A DNA stretch of 64,000 nt from Mycolicibacillus koreensis (GCF_002104795.1 NZ_NCXO01000004.1:1-64000), one strand, 5' to 3'. Shown: positions 43,552 through 53,216, numbered from the stretch's first letter. A program made the numbers and translations. The notes: generated from the sequence alone by a model not told the origin.

Positions 43552-44199
43552 GTGGTCGCACAAATCACCGAAGGCACCGCCTTCGACAAACACGGTCATC
43601 CGTTCCGGCGGCGCAACCCTACACCCGCGTTGATCGCCGTGGTGGTCATGGTGCTGGCGACCACCGTGATCTGGGCCGTCGCGCTGACCCGTCACACCGA
43701 CGCCGAACAGGTCGCTGTCTGCAACCCGCCGCCGAACACCTCCGCCGACCAGCCCACTCTGGGTGAGCAGGTGACCCCGTCGACGATGGTGGAGATCATC
43801 CCCGCCGACCTCTCCGCGACCACCGTACGGGTGCTCAACGCCAGCGGCCGCGGCGGACAAGCCACCGAGGTCGCCGGCGCGCTGCGTGACCTGGGGTTCC
43901 CGGCCCCGTCGGCGGCCAACGACCCGATCTATGCCAGCGAGCGGCTGGACTGCCAGGGCCAGATCCGCTTCGGCAAAGCCGGTGAGGCGGCCGCTGCGGC
44001 GGTCTGGCTCGTCGCTCCCTGCACCGAGCTGTTCCGCGACAACCGCGAGGACGACTCGGTCGACCTGGCGCTGGGAACCGACTTCGGCACGCTGACCCAC
44101 AGCGACGACGTCGAGGCGGTGCTGGCCCGACTGCGTCCCGATGCCGCCGATGCCCCGGAGAAATCCCAGCTGATCCACGCCCACAGCGGAGTCTGCTGA
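43552..44199 (+). CDS. cei: cell envelope integrity protein Cei (LytR C-terminal domain)
   Basis: 215 aa, GTG start. One membrane anchor (LIAVVVMVLATTVIWAVAL, about 28-46) then an exported LytR_C domain: LSATTVRVLNASGRGGQATE, VAGALRDLGFPAPSAANDPI, then GEAAAAAVWLVAPCTELFRD. Four Cys probably form disulfides. Orthologue of Rv2700, required for envelope integrity and virulence in M. tuberculosis. Confidence 0.85.
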   Translation: MVAQITEGTAFDKHGHPFRRRNPTPALIAVVVMVLATTVIWAVALTRHTDAEQVAVCNPPPNTSADQPTLGEQVTPSTMVEIIPADLSATTVRVLNASGRGGQATEVAGALRDLGFPAPSAANDPIYASERLDCQGQIRFGKAGEAAAAAVWLVAPCTELFRDNREDDSVDLALGTDFGTLTHSDDVEAVLARLRPDAADAPEKSQLIHAHSGVC

Positions 44200-44211
44200 G
44201 TCCCCCGGCGC

Positions 44212-45087
44212 TCAGCCGGCGATCGGCGCCATCCCGCCGAACTCCGCCAGCGTGTCGACCAGATCGGCGCTGACCGCCGGGGCGGCGGCGATCACCACCG
44301 CGCCCTCCCCGGTGCGCTCCGGTTCGGGGATCACCACCTGCGCGCCGGCCTCGGCGGCGATGAGCGCCCCTGCCGCCCAGTCCCAGCGGTTGAGGCCGTG
44401 CTCGTAGAACCCGTCCAGCGCCCCGGTGGCGACCAGGCACAGGTCGAGGGCGGCGGACCCGATGCGGCGTACGTCGCGGACCCGGGGCAGCATCTGGGCC
44501 AGCAGGTCGGCCTGGCCCCGTCGACGCGCCGCCGAATAGCCGAATCCGGTGCCCAGCAACGCCAGCGACAGGTCGGTGGCGCTGCTGCAGTGCAGCGCCT
44601 CGGTACCGGCCGCGGAGCGCCGGTGGGCTCCGACACCGCGTGCGGCCGAATACACCGTGTCGGCGGCGACATCGGCCACCGCGCCGGCCACCGAGACCCC
44701 GTTGATCTGGGCGGCCACCGACACCGCGAAGGCCGGAATGCCGTAGAGGAAGTTGACCGTGCCGTCGATCGGGTCGACGACCCAGGTGATCGTGTCGGGC
44801 GCCCCGGCACCGCGTTCAGATCCGCCCTCCTCCCCCAGCACCGGGTCACCGGGGCGCAGTTCGGCGAGGCGGCGGCGCAGCAGATCCTCGGTCTCGGTAT
44901 CGACCACGGTCACCGGGTCGGTCGGGGTGCTCTTGGCGCGCACCGCAATCGGCGTCGCGGCCGCCGGGGCGAACACCTCGGCGCGGCGTCGCCGCACGAA
45001 TGCGGCGGCTTCGCCGGCAACGGTCTCGGCGACCGCCCGCAGCGCCGCGGGTCGGACGTCATCGGGTCGGCCAGCCTCGGGGTGCAC
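44212..45087 (-). CDS. suhB: inositol monophosphatase SuhB
   Basis: 291 aa using the GTG at 45087. Metal-site motifs: LGEEGG (Glu), WVVDPIDGTVNFLYGIP (D-x-I-D-G-T) and LNRWDWAAGALIAAEAG (W-D-x-A-A-G). Dephosphorylates inositol 1-phosphate for phosphatidylinositol and mycothiol synthesis. Orthologue of Rv2701c; M. tuberculosis has several paralogues, so in vivo share is uncertain. Confidence 0.9.
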   Translation of the reverse strand: MHPEAGRPDDVRPAALRAVAETVAGEAAAFVRRRRAEVFAPAAATPIAVRAKSTPTDPVTVVDTETEDLLRRRLAELRPGDPVLGEEGGSERGAGAPDTITWVVDPIDGTVNFLYGIPAFAVSVAAQINGVSVAGAVADVAADTVYSAARGVGAHRRSAAGTEALHCSSATDLSLALLGTGFGYSAARRRGQADLLAQMLPRVRDVRRIGSAALDLCLVATGALDGFYEHGLNRWDWAAGALIAAEAGAQVVIPEPERTGEGAVVIAAAPAVSADLVDTLAEFGGMAPIAG

Positions 45088-45170
45088 ACCTCCATCGCAA
45101 CACAAACCCGGCGGGTGCGCAGCAGCGCCGATTAGGGTGTGGGCACCATGTTCCCGTCGCAGGAGACCCG

Positions 45171-45956
45171 ATGACCACCACCGGCAACGTCCCACCCCAC
45201 CACGGATTCGGTGTCGACGTCGGCGGCAGCGGCATCAAGGGCGGCATCGTCGACCTGACCACCGGTCAGCTCGTCGGCGACCGGTTCAAACTGCCCACCC
45301 CGCAGCCGGCCACCCCTGAGGCGGTGGCCCGGACCGTCGCCGCGGTCGTCCGCGAGCTCGAGTGGCAGGGCCCGCTGGGGGTCACCTACCCGGGCGTGGT
45401 GAAAAACGGCAAGGTGCTCACCGCGGCCAACGTCGACAAGGGCTGGATCGGCGCCAACGTCCGCGACGTGATCAGCGCCGAGTTGCCCGGCCAGGACGTC
45501 ACCGTGCTCAACGACGCCGACGCGGCGGGCCTGGCGGAGGTGCGCTTCGGCGCCGGCCGCGACCACGCCGGGGTGATCGTGTTGCTGACGTTCGGCACCG
45601 GGATCGGCTCGGCGGTCATCCACGACGGGGTGCTGCTGCCCAACACCGAGTTCGGGCACATCGACGTCGGCGGCAAGGAGGCCGAGCATCGGGCGGCCGC
45701 GTCGGTCAAAGAACGCAAGGACTGGAGCTACCGGAAGTGGACCCGGCAGGTCTCGAAGGTCCTCGCCGCGATCGAGAAGGCGATCTGGCCGGACCTGTTC
45801 ATCGCCGGGGGCGGGATCAGCCGCAAGGCGCACAAGTGGTTGCCGCTGCTGGAGAGCGACACGCCGGTGGTGGCCGCGGCCCTGCAGAACACAGCCGGGA
45901 TCGTGGGTGCGGCGATGGCCGCCGACCCGGGGTCGGGGTATCAGGTGGGGCGCTGA
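45171..45956 (+). CDS. ppgK: polyphosphate glucokinase
   Basis: 261 aa from MTTTGNVPPHHGFGVDVGGS with AGGAG upstream. ROK/hexokinase fold: phosphate-1 GVDVGGSGIKGGIVDL, glucose-contact VLNDADAAGLAEVRFGAG, phosphate-2 LTFGTGIGSAVIHDGVLLP, GHIDVGGKEAEHRA, and adenosine motif FIAGGGISRKAHKW. Phosphorylates glucose with polyphosphate or ATP. Orthologue of Rv2702, directly upstream of sigA. Confidence 0.94.
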   Translation: MTTTGNVPPHHGFGVDVGGSGIKGGIVDLTTGQLVGDRFKLPTPQPATPEAVARTVAAVVRELEWQGPLGVTYPGVVKNGKVLTAANVDKGWIGANVRDVISAELPGQDVTVLNDADAAGLAEVRFGAGRDHAGVIVLLTFGTGIGSAVIHDGVLLPNTEFGHIDVGGKEAEHRAAASVKERKDWSYRKWTRQVSKVLAAIEKAIWPDLFIAGGGISRKAHKWLPLLESDTPVVAAALQNTAGIVGAAMAADPGSGYQVGR

Positions 45957-46140
45957 AATTCGCCCGCTGCAGCGGATCGTCATCCCGACTGCCGTTACAA
46001 TGGCACACGACGGTCCTCGGCGGCCGTCCAACCGATAGCGGTGAGTATCTGCACAGATCACGACGCCGACATTCCATACAGCAGAAATCTCCGGTCGCGC
46101 CTGCCCACGCGGCCGAAGGATCCCGAGCGAAGGGGTGTAC

Positions 46141-47565
46141 GTGGCAGCGACTAAGCCAAGCCCGGCGACCGACAAGCCGGTGAAGCGCACCGCTACCAAG
46201 GCCGCCGCCACGAAAGCCAGCAAGGCCGCCAAGGCCACCAGCACCGCCGCGACCGACGGTGCGGCAAAGCCGACCAAGGCGGCGGCGAAGAAGACCACCG
46301 CGGGGGCCGCTCCCCGTAAACGCGCGGCGAAAGCCGCCCCGGCGAAGAAGGCCGCCGCGAAGAAGGCCGCCCCGGCCAAGGCCCGTACCAGCCGGGCGAA
46401 GAAGGACACCGCGGCCGCCGACACCGGCGCGGCCACCGAGGCCGACGATCCGGACCTCGAGGCCGGTCCGGGCGCCAGCGAGATCGATGCCGCCGGTGAG
46501 GTCACCATCGAGGATCTCGCCGAGGACACCGCCGACGAGGAGATCGCCGAGCCGTCGGAGAAGGACAAGGCCTCGGGTGACTTCGTCTGGGACGAAGAGG
46601 AGTCCGAGGCACTGCGCCAGGCCCGCAAGGATGCCGAACTGACCGCATCGGCGGACTCGGTGCGCGCCTACCTCAAACAGATCGGCAAGGTGGCGCTGCT
46701 CAACGCCGAGGAGGAGGTGGAGCTCGCCAAGCGCATCGAGGCCGGTCTCTACGCCACCCAGAAGATGGCCGAGTTCGCCGCCAGCGGTGAGAAGCTCGCG
46801 GTGGCCTACCGCCGCGACATGTCCTGGATCTGCCGCGACGGTGACCGCGCCAAAAACCATCTGCTCGAGGCGAACCTGCGGCTGGTGGTGTCACTGGCGA
46901 AGCGCTACACGGGTCGAGGCATGGCGTTTTTGGACCTGATCCAGGAGGGCAACCTGGGCCTGATCCGCGCGGTGGAGAAATTCGACTACACCAAGGGTTA
47001 TAAGTTCTCCACCTACGCCACCTGGTGGATCCGCCAGGCCATCACCCGCGCCATGGCCGACCAGGCGCGCACCATCCGCATCCCGGTGCACATGGTCGAG
47101 GTGATCAACAAGCTCGGCCGCATCCAACGGGAGTTGCTGCAGGACCTGGGCCGCGAGCCCACCCCCGAAGAGCTGGCCAAAGAGATGGACATCACCCCGG
47201 AGAAGGTGCTGGAGATCCAGCAGTACGCCCGGGAACCGATTTCGCTGGACCAGACCATCGGCGATGAGGGCGACTCGCAGCTCGGCGACTTCATCGAGGA
47301 CAGCGAAGCGGTGGTGGCCGTCGACGCCGTCTCGTTCACGTTGCTGCAGGACCAGCTGCAGTCGGTGCTGGAGACCCTCTCCGAGCGGGAGGCGGGTGTG
47401 GTGCGCTTGCGGTTCGGCCTCACCGACGGCCAGCCCCGCACCCTCGATGAGATCGGGCAGGTCTACGGGGTCACCCGGGAACGGATCCGCCAGATCGAAT
47501 CCAAGACGATGAGCAAGCTGCGCCACCCCAGCCGCTCGCAGGTGCTGCGCGACTACCTCGATTGA
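46141..47565 (+). CDS. sigA: principal sigma factor SigA
   Basis: 474 aa, GTG start ([20 protein letters not shown]), matching the start of Rv2703. The first 110 residues are a Lys/Ala/Pro-rich tract ([16 protein letters not shown]), then an acidic stretch, region 1.2 ([20 protein letters not shown]), region 2 ([40 protein letters not shown] for -10 melting), region 3, and region 4.2 ([20 protein letters not shown]). Housekeeping RNA polymerase specificity factor. The 184-base gap after ppgK holds its promoter. Confidence 0.96.
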   Translation: MAATKPSPATDKPVKRTATKAAATKASKAAKATSTAATDGAAKPTKAAAKKTTAGAAPRKRAAKAAPAKKAAAKKAAPAKARTSRAKKDTAAADTGAATEADDPDLEAGPGASEIDAAGEVTIEDLAEDTADEEIAEPSEKDKASGDFVWDEEESEALRQARKDAELTASADSVRAYLKQIGKVALLNAEEEVELAKRIEAGLYATQKMAEFAASGEKLAVAYRRDMSWICRDGDRAKNHLLEANLRLVVSLAKRYTGRGMAFLDLIQEGNLGLIRAVEKFDYTKGYKFSTYATWWIRQAITRAMADQARTIRIPVHMVEVINKLGRIQRELLQDLGREPTPEELAKEMDITPEKVLEIQQYAREPISLDQTIGDEGDSQLGDFIEDSEAVVAVDAVSFTLLQDQLQSVLETLSEREAGVVRLRFGLTDGQPRTLDEIGQVYGVTRERIRQIESKTMSKLRHPSRSQVLRDYLD

Positions 47566-47571
47566 GCCTCC

Positions 47572-47605
47572 CCGGCCTGAGACGCACCCCGGCCTGAGAC
47601 GCACC
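47572..47605. repeat. 17-bp tandem duplication after sigA
   Basis: CCGGCCTGAGACGCACC occurs twice back to back, right after the sigA stop and just before the end of the convergent DUF952 gene (7 bases away). The copies look identical, suggesting recent slippage. Confidence 0.75.
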
Positions 47606-47611
47606 CCGGGA

Positions 47612-47974
47612 TCACGGCTGCAACGGCGTGAAGCGCCCGTCGGGGCCGGGCCGATAGGCGGTGACGTCGACGACCGCGTCCACCGGCACCGTCCCGTACA
47701 GATGCGGGAACAGCATCCCCGCGGGATCCCCCGGCACCCCGGGCTCCCAGCGCAGTGGAGCGTCCAGTCGCTCGGCGGCGATGTGCACCAGCACCAGGTC
47801 GGTACGGTCGGCGAAGAGCCGGTTGGCGGGCAGATGAACCTGCTGCGGCGTCGACAGGTGGATGAATCCCACGCTGCCCAGCGACGGAGGTTGCAGGTGA
47901 CCGCGGCGGCGGGCCGCCCGCCAGTCCTCGGCGCTGCACAGGTGCACCAGAATGTGGGGCGTCGCGGGTCTCAT
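47612..47974 (-). CDS. DUF952 family protein
   Basis: 120 aa from MRPATPHILVHLCSAEDWRA. LGSVGFIHLSTPQQVHLPAN, LVLVHIAAERLDAPLRWEPG, LFPHLYGTVPVDAVVDVTAY is the compact DUF952 fold, which resembles tRNA-type ADP-ribosyl or glutathione-transferase-like proteins but has no proven activity. It is an addition relative to the M. tuberculosis order at this point. Confidence 0.82.
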   Translation of the reverse strand: MRPATPHILVHLCSAEDWRAARRRGHLQPPSLGSVGFIHLSTPQQVHLPANRLFADRTDLVLVHIAAERLDAPLRWEPGVPGDPAGMLFPHLYGTVPVDAVVDVTAYRPGPDGRFTPLQP

Positions 47975-48124
47975 CGGGTCCAGGGTGCCGCACCGTGCCG
48001 CACGCCGCGGTGAGGTCGCGCCCCGCGGGCGAGGTGAGGTGCGACACACCAGGGCGCACCCGGGAACAACGCCGAATCCCCGTTCGTCTGACACAGTGGA
48101 GCTATGCATGAAACGGAGGGGGCT

Positions 48125-48316
48125 ATGAACGCGACTCTGACCGGCCCGGAATTGACCAAGGCGGATCGGTGTGACCGCTGCGGTGCGGCGGCGCGGGTGC
48201 GTGCCACGCTGCCCTCCGGCGCTGAACTCCTCTTCTGCCAGCACCACGCCAACGCCCACGAGGCGAAGCTGATCGAGATGGCCGCCGTGCTGGAGTCCAG
48301 CCCGCTGGACGCGTAG
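48125..48316 (+). CDS. DUF7455-type small zinc protein
   Basis: 63 aa from MNATLTGPELTKADRCDRCG; this ATG has GGAGGGG upstream, unlike the one at 48104. CDRCGAAARVRATLPSGAEL then FCQHHANAHEAKL: a CxxC...CxHH site that should bind one zinc. Widely conserved in actinobacteria, function unknown. Confidence 0.82.
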   Translation: MNATLTGPELTKADRCDRCGAAARVRATLPSGAELLFCQHHANAHEAKLIEMAAVLESSPLDA

Positions 48317-48410
48317 CGGCCGGGCAACCACCCGCGACGAGTCCGAGAGACACAACTCACCGGTCGACAATCCGCGCGGGCGGGCTCTCGTCGGGGATGC
48401 TGGACCAGTC

Positions 48411-49433
48411 ATGAGTCACCCAAACCCCGCCGAGCCCCCTGCGCGCCGGCGCCACCATGTGTGGCGCATCGTGCGGCGGACGCTTTCCAAGAGCTGGGAC
48501 GACTCGATTTTCTCCGAGTCGGCGCAGGCGGGATTCTGGTCGGTGCTGTCCCTGCCGCCGCTGCTGCTGGGGATGCTCGGCAGTCTTTCCTACATCGCGC
48601 CGCTGTTCGGCCCGGACACGCTGCCGACCATTCAGGCGCGCCTCATCGGCGCCGCGGGGCGGTTCTTCTCGCAGAACGTCGTCACCGAGATCATCGAACC
48701 GACCGTGCACGACATCGTCGCCGGAGCACGCGGGGAGGTGGTGTCGCTCGGGTTCATCATCTCGCTGTGGGCGGGCTCCTCGGCGATCTCGGCGTTTGTC
48801 GACTCGGTGGTGGAGGCCCACGATCAGACCGAGCTCCGCCATCCGGTGCGCCAGCGGTTCTTCGCGCTGTTCCTCTACGTCGTGATGCAGGTGGTCATCA
48901 TCGCGGCCGCTCCCCTGCTGGCGCTGGGCCCGCGCAAGATCGCCGAACATCTGCCGCAGAACTGGGCTCAGATGCTGCACCTGGCGTATTACCCGGTGCT
49001 GGGACTGATCCTGGTGTTCGGGGTCACGGTGCTGTACCGGGCGTCGCTGCCGCGACCGTTGCCGTCGCACCGGCTCGTCGTCGGCGCCCTGCTGGCCAGC
49101 ACCGTGTTCGTGGTGACGACGCTGGGGCTGCGCGTCTATCTGCGCTACATCACCCAGACCGGTTACACCTACGGCGCGCTGGCCACCCCGATCGCGTTCC
49201 TGTTGTTCGCGTTCTTCCTGGGTTTCGCGATCATGATCGGGGCCGAACTCAACGCCGCCATCGAAGAGGAATGGCCGGCGCCGACCACCCACGTCGGCCG
49301 GATCCGGCACTGGCTGCGGGTGCGGCGGCGCTGGCTGCGCATGCGCCGGCGCGCCATCGTCCCCGCGGCCAGCCCCGTCGGGGCTCCCGGCACCGCCGAG
49401 GAACGCCCCGCGACGAAGGTCAGCCCTTCTTGA
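48411..49433 (+). CDS. YihY/BrkB-family membrane protein (Rv2707-like)
   Basis: 340 aa. Six membrane helices: AGFWSVLSLPPLLLGMLGSL, VVSLGFIISLWAGSSAISAF, FFALFLYVVMQVVIIAAAPL, LAYYPVLGLILVFGVTVLYR, LLASTVFVVTTLGLRVYL, ALATPIAFLLFAFFLGFAIM, with the family's IGAELNAAIEEEW near the end. Once called ribonuclease BN, but YihY proteins are membrane proteins of unknown activity. Arg-rich C-tail. Orthologue of Rv2707. Confidence 0.87.
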   Translation: MSHPNPAEPPARRRHHVWRIVRRTLSKSWDDSIFSESAQAGFWSVLSLPPLLLGMLGSLSYIAPLFGPDTLPTIQARLIGAAGRFFSQNVVTEIIEPTVHDIVAGARGEVVSLGFIISLWAGSSAISAFVDSVVEAHDQTELRHPVRQRFFALFLYVVMQVVIIAAAPLLALGPRKIAEHLPQNWAQMLHLAYYPVLGLILVFGVTVLYRASLPRPLPSHRLVVGALLASTVFVVTTLGLRVYLRYITQTGYTYGALATPIAFLLFAFFLGFAIMIGAELNAAIEEEWPAPTTHVGRIRHWLRVRRRWLRMRRRAIVPAASPVGAPGTAEERPATKVSPS

Positions 49434-49659
49434 GCTTCTCGTAGATGCGTTTGCACTCCGGGCACACCGGCGAGCCCGGTTTGGCCGAACGGGTCACCGG
49501 GAAGACCTCCCCGCACAGCGCCACCACGTGGTTGCCCATCACCGCGCTCTCGGCGATCTTGTCCTTTTTGACGTAGTGGAAATACTTCGGGATGTCGCTG
49601 TCGGTCCCGTCATCGACGCGTTCGTCGGTGTCGGTGCGATCGAGGGTCTGGGTCTGCAT
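49420..49659 (-). CDS. DUF3039 zinc-binding protein (Rv2708c-like)
   Basis: 79 aa from MQTQTLDRTDTDERVDDGTD. C-terminal part HYVKKDKIAESAVMGNHVVA, LCGEVFPVTR and PVCPECKRIYEKL: His/Cys ligands of the DUF3039 fold. It overlaps the 3' end of the YihY gene by 14 bases. Unknown function, conserved in actinobacteria. Confidence 0.82.
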   Translation of the reverse strand: MQTQTLDRTDTDERVDDGTDSDIPKYFHYVKKDKIAESAVMGNHVVALCGEVFPVTRSAKPGSPVCPECKRIYEKLKKG

Positions 49660-49738
49660 GAGGCTATTCTGCCCGCGTGGCGCCGGCTTCGGGAAACCGA
49701 CCGTGTCAGCGACCGCCGAATGTGGGACAGTGGAGGTT

Positions 49739-50134
49739 ATGAAGCACGGCCCTGAGCTGGGTTTCGACGACGATGGTCGGCCAGTACTCATCACCGCCGC
49801 GGCACCCTCCTATGACGAGCAGCACCGCGCCCGGGTGCGCAAGTACCTGATCATGATGTCCTGCCGGATTCCGGCGTTTGTGCTGGCCGCGCTCGCCTAC
49901 GCGCAGTGGCACAACGGCCTGCTGTCGATGGCGATCCTGGCCGTGTCGATTCCGCTGCCGTGGATGGCGGTGCTGATCGCCAACGACCGCCCACCGCGCC
50001 GCTCCGACGAGCCGCGCCGCTACGACGCGGCGCCGCGGCATCCCTCGCTGCTGCAAGCCGCCCACGACCGGATGCTCGAGGCCGGTCCGACGGCGCCGCA
50101 GTCCGACGACGGCCCGGAGTCGACACCGCGCTGA
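49739..50134 (+). CDS. DUF3099 membrane protein (Rv2709-like)
   Basis: 131 aa from MKHGPELGFDDDGRPVLITA with GGAGG close to the ATG. Two membrane helices (IMMSCRIPAFVLAALAYAQW and LSMAILAVSIPLPWMAVLIA) and a cytoplasmic tail of about 50 residues with PPRRSDEPRRYDAAP. DUF3099; function unknown. Upstream of sigB in the same order as M. tuberculosis. Confidence 0.82.
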   Translation: MKHGPELGFDDDGRPVLITAAAPSYDEQHRARVRKYLIMMSCRIPAFVLAALAYAQWHNGLLSMAILAVSIPLPWMAVLIANDRPPRRSDEPRRYDAAPRHPSLLQAAHDRMLEAGPTAPQSDDGPESTPR

Positions 50135-50210
50135 CCTGCGTCACCGCACCGCGGGCCGGTGGGCGGCGACCCTGCGGCGCGACCGTCCGGTGTGAAAACT
50201 GATCGTCTGG

Positions 50211-50238
50211 GGAACTCCGCTCGCTGAGCCCGCGTTAT
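50211..50238 (+). promoter_or_regulatory. SigE/SigH-type promoter of sigB
   Basis: GGGGAAC (-35, GGAAC at 50211-50215), 17-base spacer, CGTTAT (-10, 50233-50238). This is the ECF sigma pattern GGAAC-N16/17-CGTT. sigB of M. tuberculosis is known to be driven by SigE and SigH from such a promoter. Transcription would start near 50245, about 30 bases before the ATG. Confidence 0.75.
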
Positions 50239-50274
50239 ACCGGTTGAGTGTTCATGCCGACCAGGAGGCCCACT

Positions 50275-51246
50275 ATGGCGAAGACGACCACACGTGCCAC
50301 CACAGGCCGGGTTGATGGCGAACTGGACGGCCAGAGCCCGGCAGCCGATCTGGTGCGGGTGTATCTCAACGGTATCGGCAAGACCGCACTGCTGACCGCT
50401 GCCGACGAAGTGGAGCTGGCCAAGCGCATCGAGGCCGGGCTCTACGCCAAGCACCTGTTGGAGACCCGCACCCGGTTCGGCGAGAAGCGACGCGCCACGC
50501 TGAGCGTGGTGGTCCGCGACGGCGAGGCCGCCCGGCGCCACCTGCTGGAAGCGAACCTGCGCCTGGTGGTGTCGCTGGCCAAGCGCTACACCGGCCGGGG
50601 AATGCCCCTGCTGGACCTCATTCAAGAGGGCAACCTGGGCCTGATCCGGGCGATGGAGAAGTTCGACTACGCCAAGGGATTCAAGTTCTCCACCTACGCG
50701 ACGTGGTGGATCCGGCAGGCCATCACCCGCGGCATGGCCGACCAGTCGCGCACCATTCGACTGCCGGTCCACCTGGTGGAACAGGTCAACAAGCTGGCCC
50801 GTATCAAGCGGGAGATGCATCAGAGCCTGGGCCGCGAGGCCACCGACGAGGAGCTGGCCGATGAGTCCGGCATCGCGGTGGACAAGATCCACGACCTGCT
50901 CGATCACAGCCGCGACCCGGTGAGCCTGGACATGCCGGTCGGGACCGACGAAGAGGCTCCGCTGGGCGACTTCATCGAGGACGCCGAGGCGATGTCCGCG
51001 GAGAACGCGGTGATCGCCGAGATGCTGCACACCGATATCCGCACCGTGCTCGGCACTCTCGACGAACGTGAACAGCAGGTCATCCGGTTGCGCTTCGGTC
51101 TCGATGACGGCCAACCGCGCACCCTGGATCAGATCGGGAAGCTGTTCGGCCTGTCCCGGGAGCGGGTCCGCCAGATCGAGCGCGAAGTGATGGCCAAACT
51201 GCGCTACGGCGACCGGGCCGACCGGTTGCGGTCCTACGCCAGTTGA
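50275..51246 (+). CDS. sigB: stress-response principal-like sigma factor SigB
   Basis: 323 aa from [20 protein letters not shown], with AGGAGG before this ATG. Regions 1.2 ([20 protein letters not shown]), 2 ([40 protein letters not shown]), 3 ([20 protein letters not shown]) and 4.2 ([20 protein letters not shown]). It lacks the long N-terminal tract of SigA. Directs stress and stationary-phase genes. Orthologue of Rv2710. Confidence 0.96.
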   Translation: MAKTTTRATTGRVDGELDGQSPAADLVRVYLNGIGKTALLTAADEVELAKRIEAGLYAKHLLETRTRFGEKRRATLSVVVRDGEAARRHLLEANLRLVVSLAKRYTGRGMPLLDLIQEGNLGLIRAMEKFDYAKGFKFSTYATWWIRQAITRGMADQSRTIRLPVHLVEQVNKLARIKREMHQSLGREATDEELADESGIAVDKIHDLLDHSRDPVSLDMPVGTDEEAPLGDFIEDAEAMSAENAVIAEMLHTDIRTVLGTLDEREQQVIRLRFGLDDGQPRTLDQIGKLFGLSRERVRQIEREVMAKLRYGDRADRLRSYAS

Positions 51247-51299
51247 GCTACGCCAGCTGAGCCCACCGACAACGAGGCCGCACCGCGGCCATGCGCGAG

Positions 51300-51337
51300 A
51301 CTATGCCCGTCGTGTCGACACGGCGGGCATAGTTTTG
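51300..51337. terminator. strong hairpin terminator after sigB
   Basis: ACTATGCCCG pairs with CGGGCATAGT around an inner CGTGTCGACACG stem, followed by TTTT. Ten perfect base pairs, one mismatch and four more, then a T tract: unusually canonical for a mycobacterium. It separates sigB from ideR. Confidence 0.75.
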
Positions 51338-51452
51338 CGTCCCGGTGCGTTGCTGCCCGGTACGGGTGCGGCGCCCACACCCGAGCGCCGTGTGTAACGG
51401 GGTTTCTACGCAGCTCGCCAAGTAGACTGAGGGCGGCGACGAAGGATGTGGA

Positions 51453-52145
51453 ATGAACGATCTGGTTGACACCACCGAGATGTACCTGCGGACGATTTAC
51501 GACCTCGAAGAGGAGGGAGTGACACCGCTGCGTGCCCGGATCGCCGAGCGTTTGGAGCAGAGCGGGCCCACGGTGAGCCAGACCGTCTCGCGCATGGAGC
51601 GCGACGGGTTGCTGCGGGTGGCGGGCAACCGGCACCTGGAGCTGACCGACAAGGGGCGGGCCCTGGCCGTGGCGGTGATGCGCAAACACCGCCTCGCCGA
51701 GCGGCTGCTCGTCGACATCATCGGCCTGCCGTGGGAAGAGGTCCACGCCGAGGCCTGCCGCTGGGAGCACGTCATGAGCGATGACGTGGAGCGTCGGCTG
51801 GTCAAGGTCCTCAACAACCCGACCACCTCGCCGTTCGGTAACCCGATCCCGGGACTGAGCGAATTGGGCGTCGATCGCAAACTCGAGGCCGAGGGCGCCA
51901 ACCTGGTGCGGTTGACCGAATTGCCGCAGGGTTCGCCGTCGGCGGTGGTGGTCCGCCAGCTCACCGAGCATGTGCAAGGCGACATGGATCTGATCGCGCG
52001 CCTGAAAGAGGCCGGGGTGGTGCCCAACGCGCGGGTGACCGTGGAGAACACCGCGGCCCACAGGGTGACCATCATCATGCCCGGCCATGAGAACGTCACC
52101 CTGCCGCACGAGATGGCCCACGCGGTCCTGGTGGAGAAGATTTAG
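51453..52145 (+). CDS. ideR: iron-dependent repressor IdeR
   Basis: 230 aa from MNDLVDTTEMYLRTIYDLEE. DtxR winged helix (LRARIAERLEQSGPTVSQTV, SRMERDGLLRVAGNRHLELT), dimer/metal domain with MRKHRLAERLLVDIIGLPWEEVHAEACRWEHVMSDDVERR (Met, Cys, His and Glu ligands of both iron sites), and a C-terminal SH3-like domain. Represses siderophore genes and controls iron storage when Fe2+-bound. Orthologue of Rv2711. Confidence 0.96.
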   Translation: MNDLVDTTEMYLRTIYDLEEEGVTPLRARIAERLEQSGPTVSQTVSRMERDGLLRVAGNRHLELTDKGRALAVAVMRKHRLAERLLVDIIGLPWEEVHAEACRWEHVMSDDVERRLVKVLNNPTTSPFGNPIPGLSELGVDRKLEAEGANLVRLTELPQGSPSAVVVRQLTEHVQGDMDLIARLKEAGVVPNARVTVENTAAHRVTIIMPGHENVTLPHEMAHAVLVEKI

Positions 52146-52166
52146 CGAGCGCGGTGCGGCAGCGCC

Positions 52167-53216
52167 TCACGCCGGCCGGTCCAGGTGGCACGGGGCCGGC
52201 AGCGTGACACCGAGTCGCTGAGCCAGCCGGTATCCGGTCATCGCGAGACCCCGGATGCGCTCCGGGGGCATCCCGGACTGCAAGGCGGTGTCGAGCATGC
52301 CCGCCATCCGGTGCTCGGGGTGCTCCCGTAGTGCCGCCTCGAGAGCGACCCCGGCCAGCGCGCCGCTGCCGCGCACGTAGGCGCTGAAGGCCAGCAGCAC
52401 CAACGCCTCCGCGCGCGGGCGTCCGGGCAGGATCTGCGCGAGCACGGTCCACAGGCTTTCGGCGGCGTCGGCGCTCTCCCCGATCGCCAGCCCGTAGAGG
52501 GCGTCGCGCACATCGACGTCAAGCAGCGCGCGTCCCATGCCGGCGATGTCGGCGTCGTCGAGGCGGTGGCCGTCGGCGTGGCGTTCGGCGGCGGTCAGGA
52601 TCGCGGCGAGGTCGGCACGCCGGCGGGTGGCCCGGCTGAGCCGGCGTTTCGCCGGCGGTGGGGGCTCGCCCAGCAGGGCGGCGATCTGAGCGCGGCGCTG
52701 CGGGTCGCGGGTGCCGACTACCTCCTGCAGGTCGGCGCGGCTCCCGTAGAGGCGCCGGCCGGCGACCACCGCGGCCACCGCCAGCGGTGATGTCGCCGGG
52801 TCGTCGATCGCTCCCCCGGCTCCGCAGCGGTCGACGCAGTGCCAGCGCCCGCCGACGGCGATGCGATCGACGATGTGGGCGGCCCGCAACGCGATACCGC
52901 GGCGATCCAATGCCTCGCCGACGACGGCGCACAGCCGTTGATGGTCGCCGGCACACTCCGGGCAGGGCGCCCGGGCCGCGTCGACGATCACCACGATCAT
53001 CGCCTCCGGATCGGCGACCGCGGCGACCGCGACCACGTCATCGATCCGATCGGGGAGATCGTCGGTGAGGTCCACCCGCAGCACCGGCCCGAGCATCCCG
53101 GCCGTCAGGGCTGCCAGCAACAGCGACCGCTCGGGTACGAAACCCAACACCGCCGGGATCGCGGCGATCAGCGCTCCCGGCCGGTTGAGCACAAAATCTG
53201 GTTCGTTGGTTGCCAT
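52167..53216 (-). CDS. DUF4192 protein (Rv2712c-like)
   Basis: 349 aa from MATNEPDFVLNRPGALIAAI. LIAAIPAVLGFVPERSLLLA at the start is the DUF4192 hallmark; later VVAVAAVADPEAMIVVIVD, RRLYGSRADLQEVVGTRDPQ and the C-terminal LVLLAFSAYVRGSGALAGVA helical repeat. Function unknown, actinobacteria-specific. Convergent with ideR with 21 bases between. Confidence 0.82.
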   Translation of the reverse strand: MATNEPDFVLNRPGALIAAIPAVLGFVPERSLLLAALTAGMLGPVLRVDLTDDLPDRIDDVVAVAAVADPEAMIVVIVDAARAPCPECAGDHQRLCAVVGEALDRRGIALRAAHIVDRIAVGGRWHCVDRCGAGGAIDDPATSPLAVAAVVAGRRLYGSRADLQEVVGTRDPQRRAQIAALLGEPPPPAKRRLSRATRRRADLAAILTAAERHADGHRLDDADIAGMGRALLDVDVRDALYGLAIGESADAAESLWTVLAQILPGRPRAEALVLLAFSAYVRGSGALAGVALEAALREHPEHRMAGMLDTALQSGMPPERIRGLAMTGYRLAQRLGVTLPAPCHLDRPA

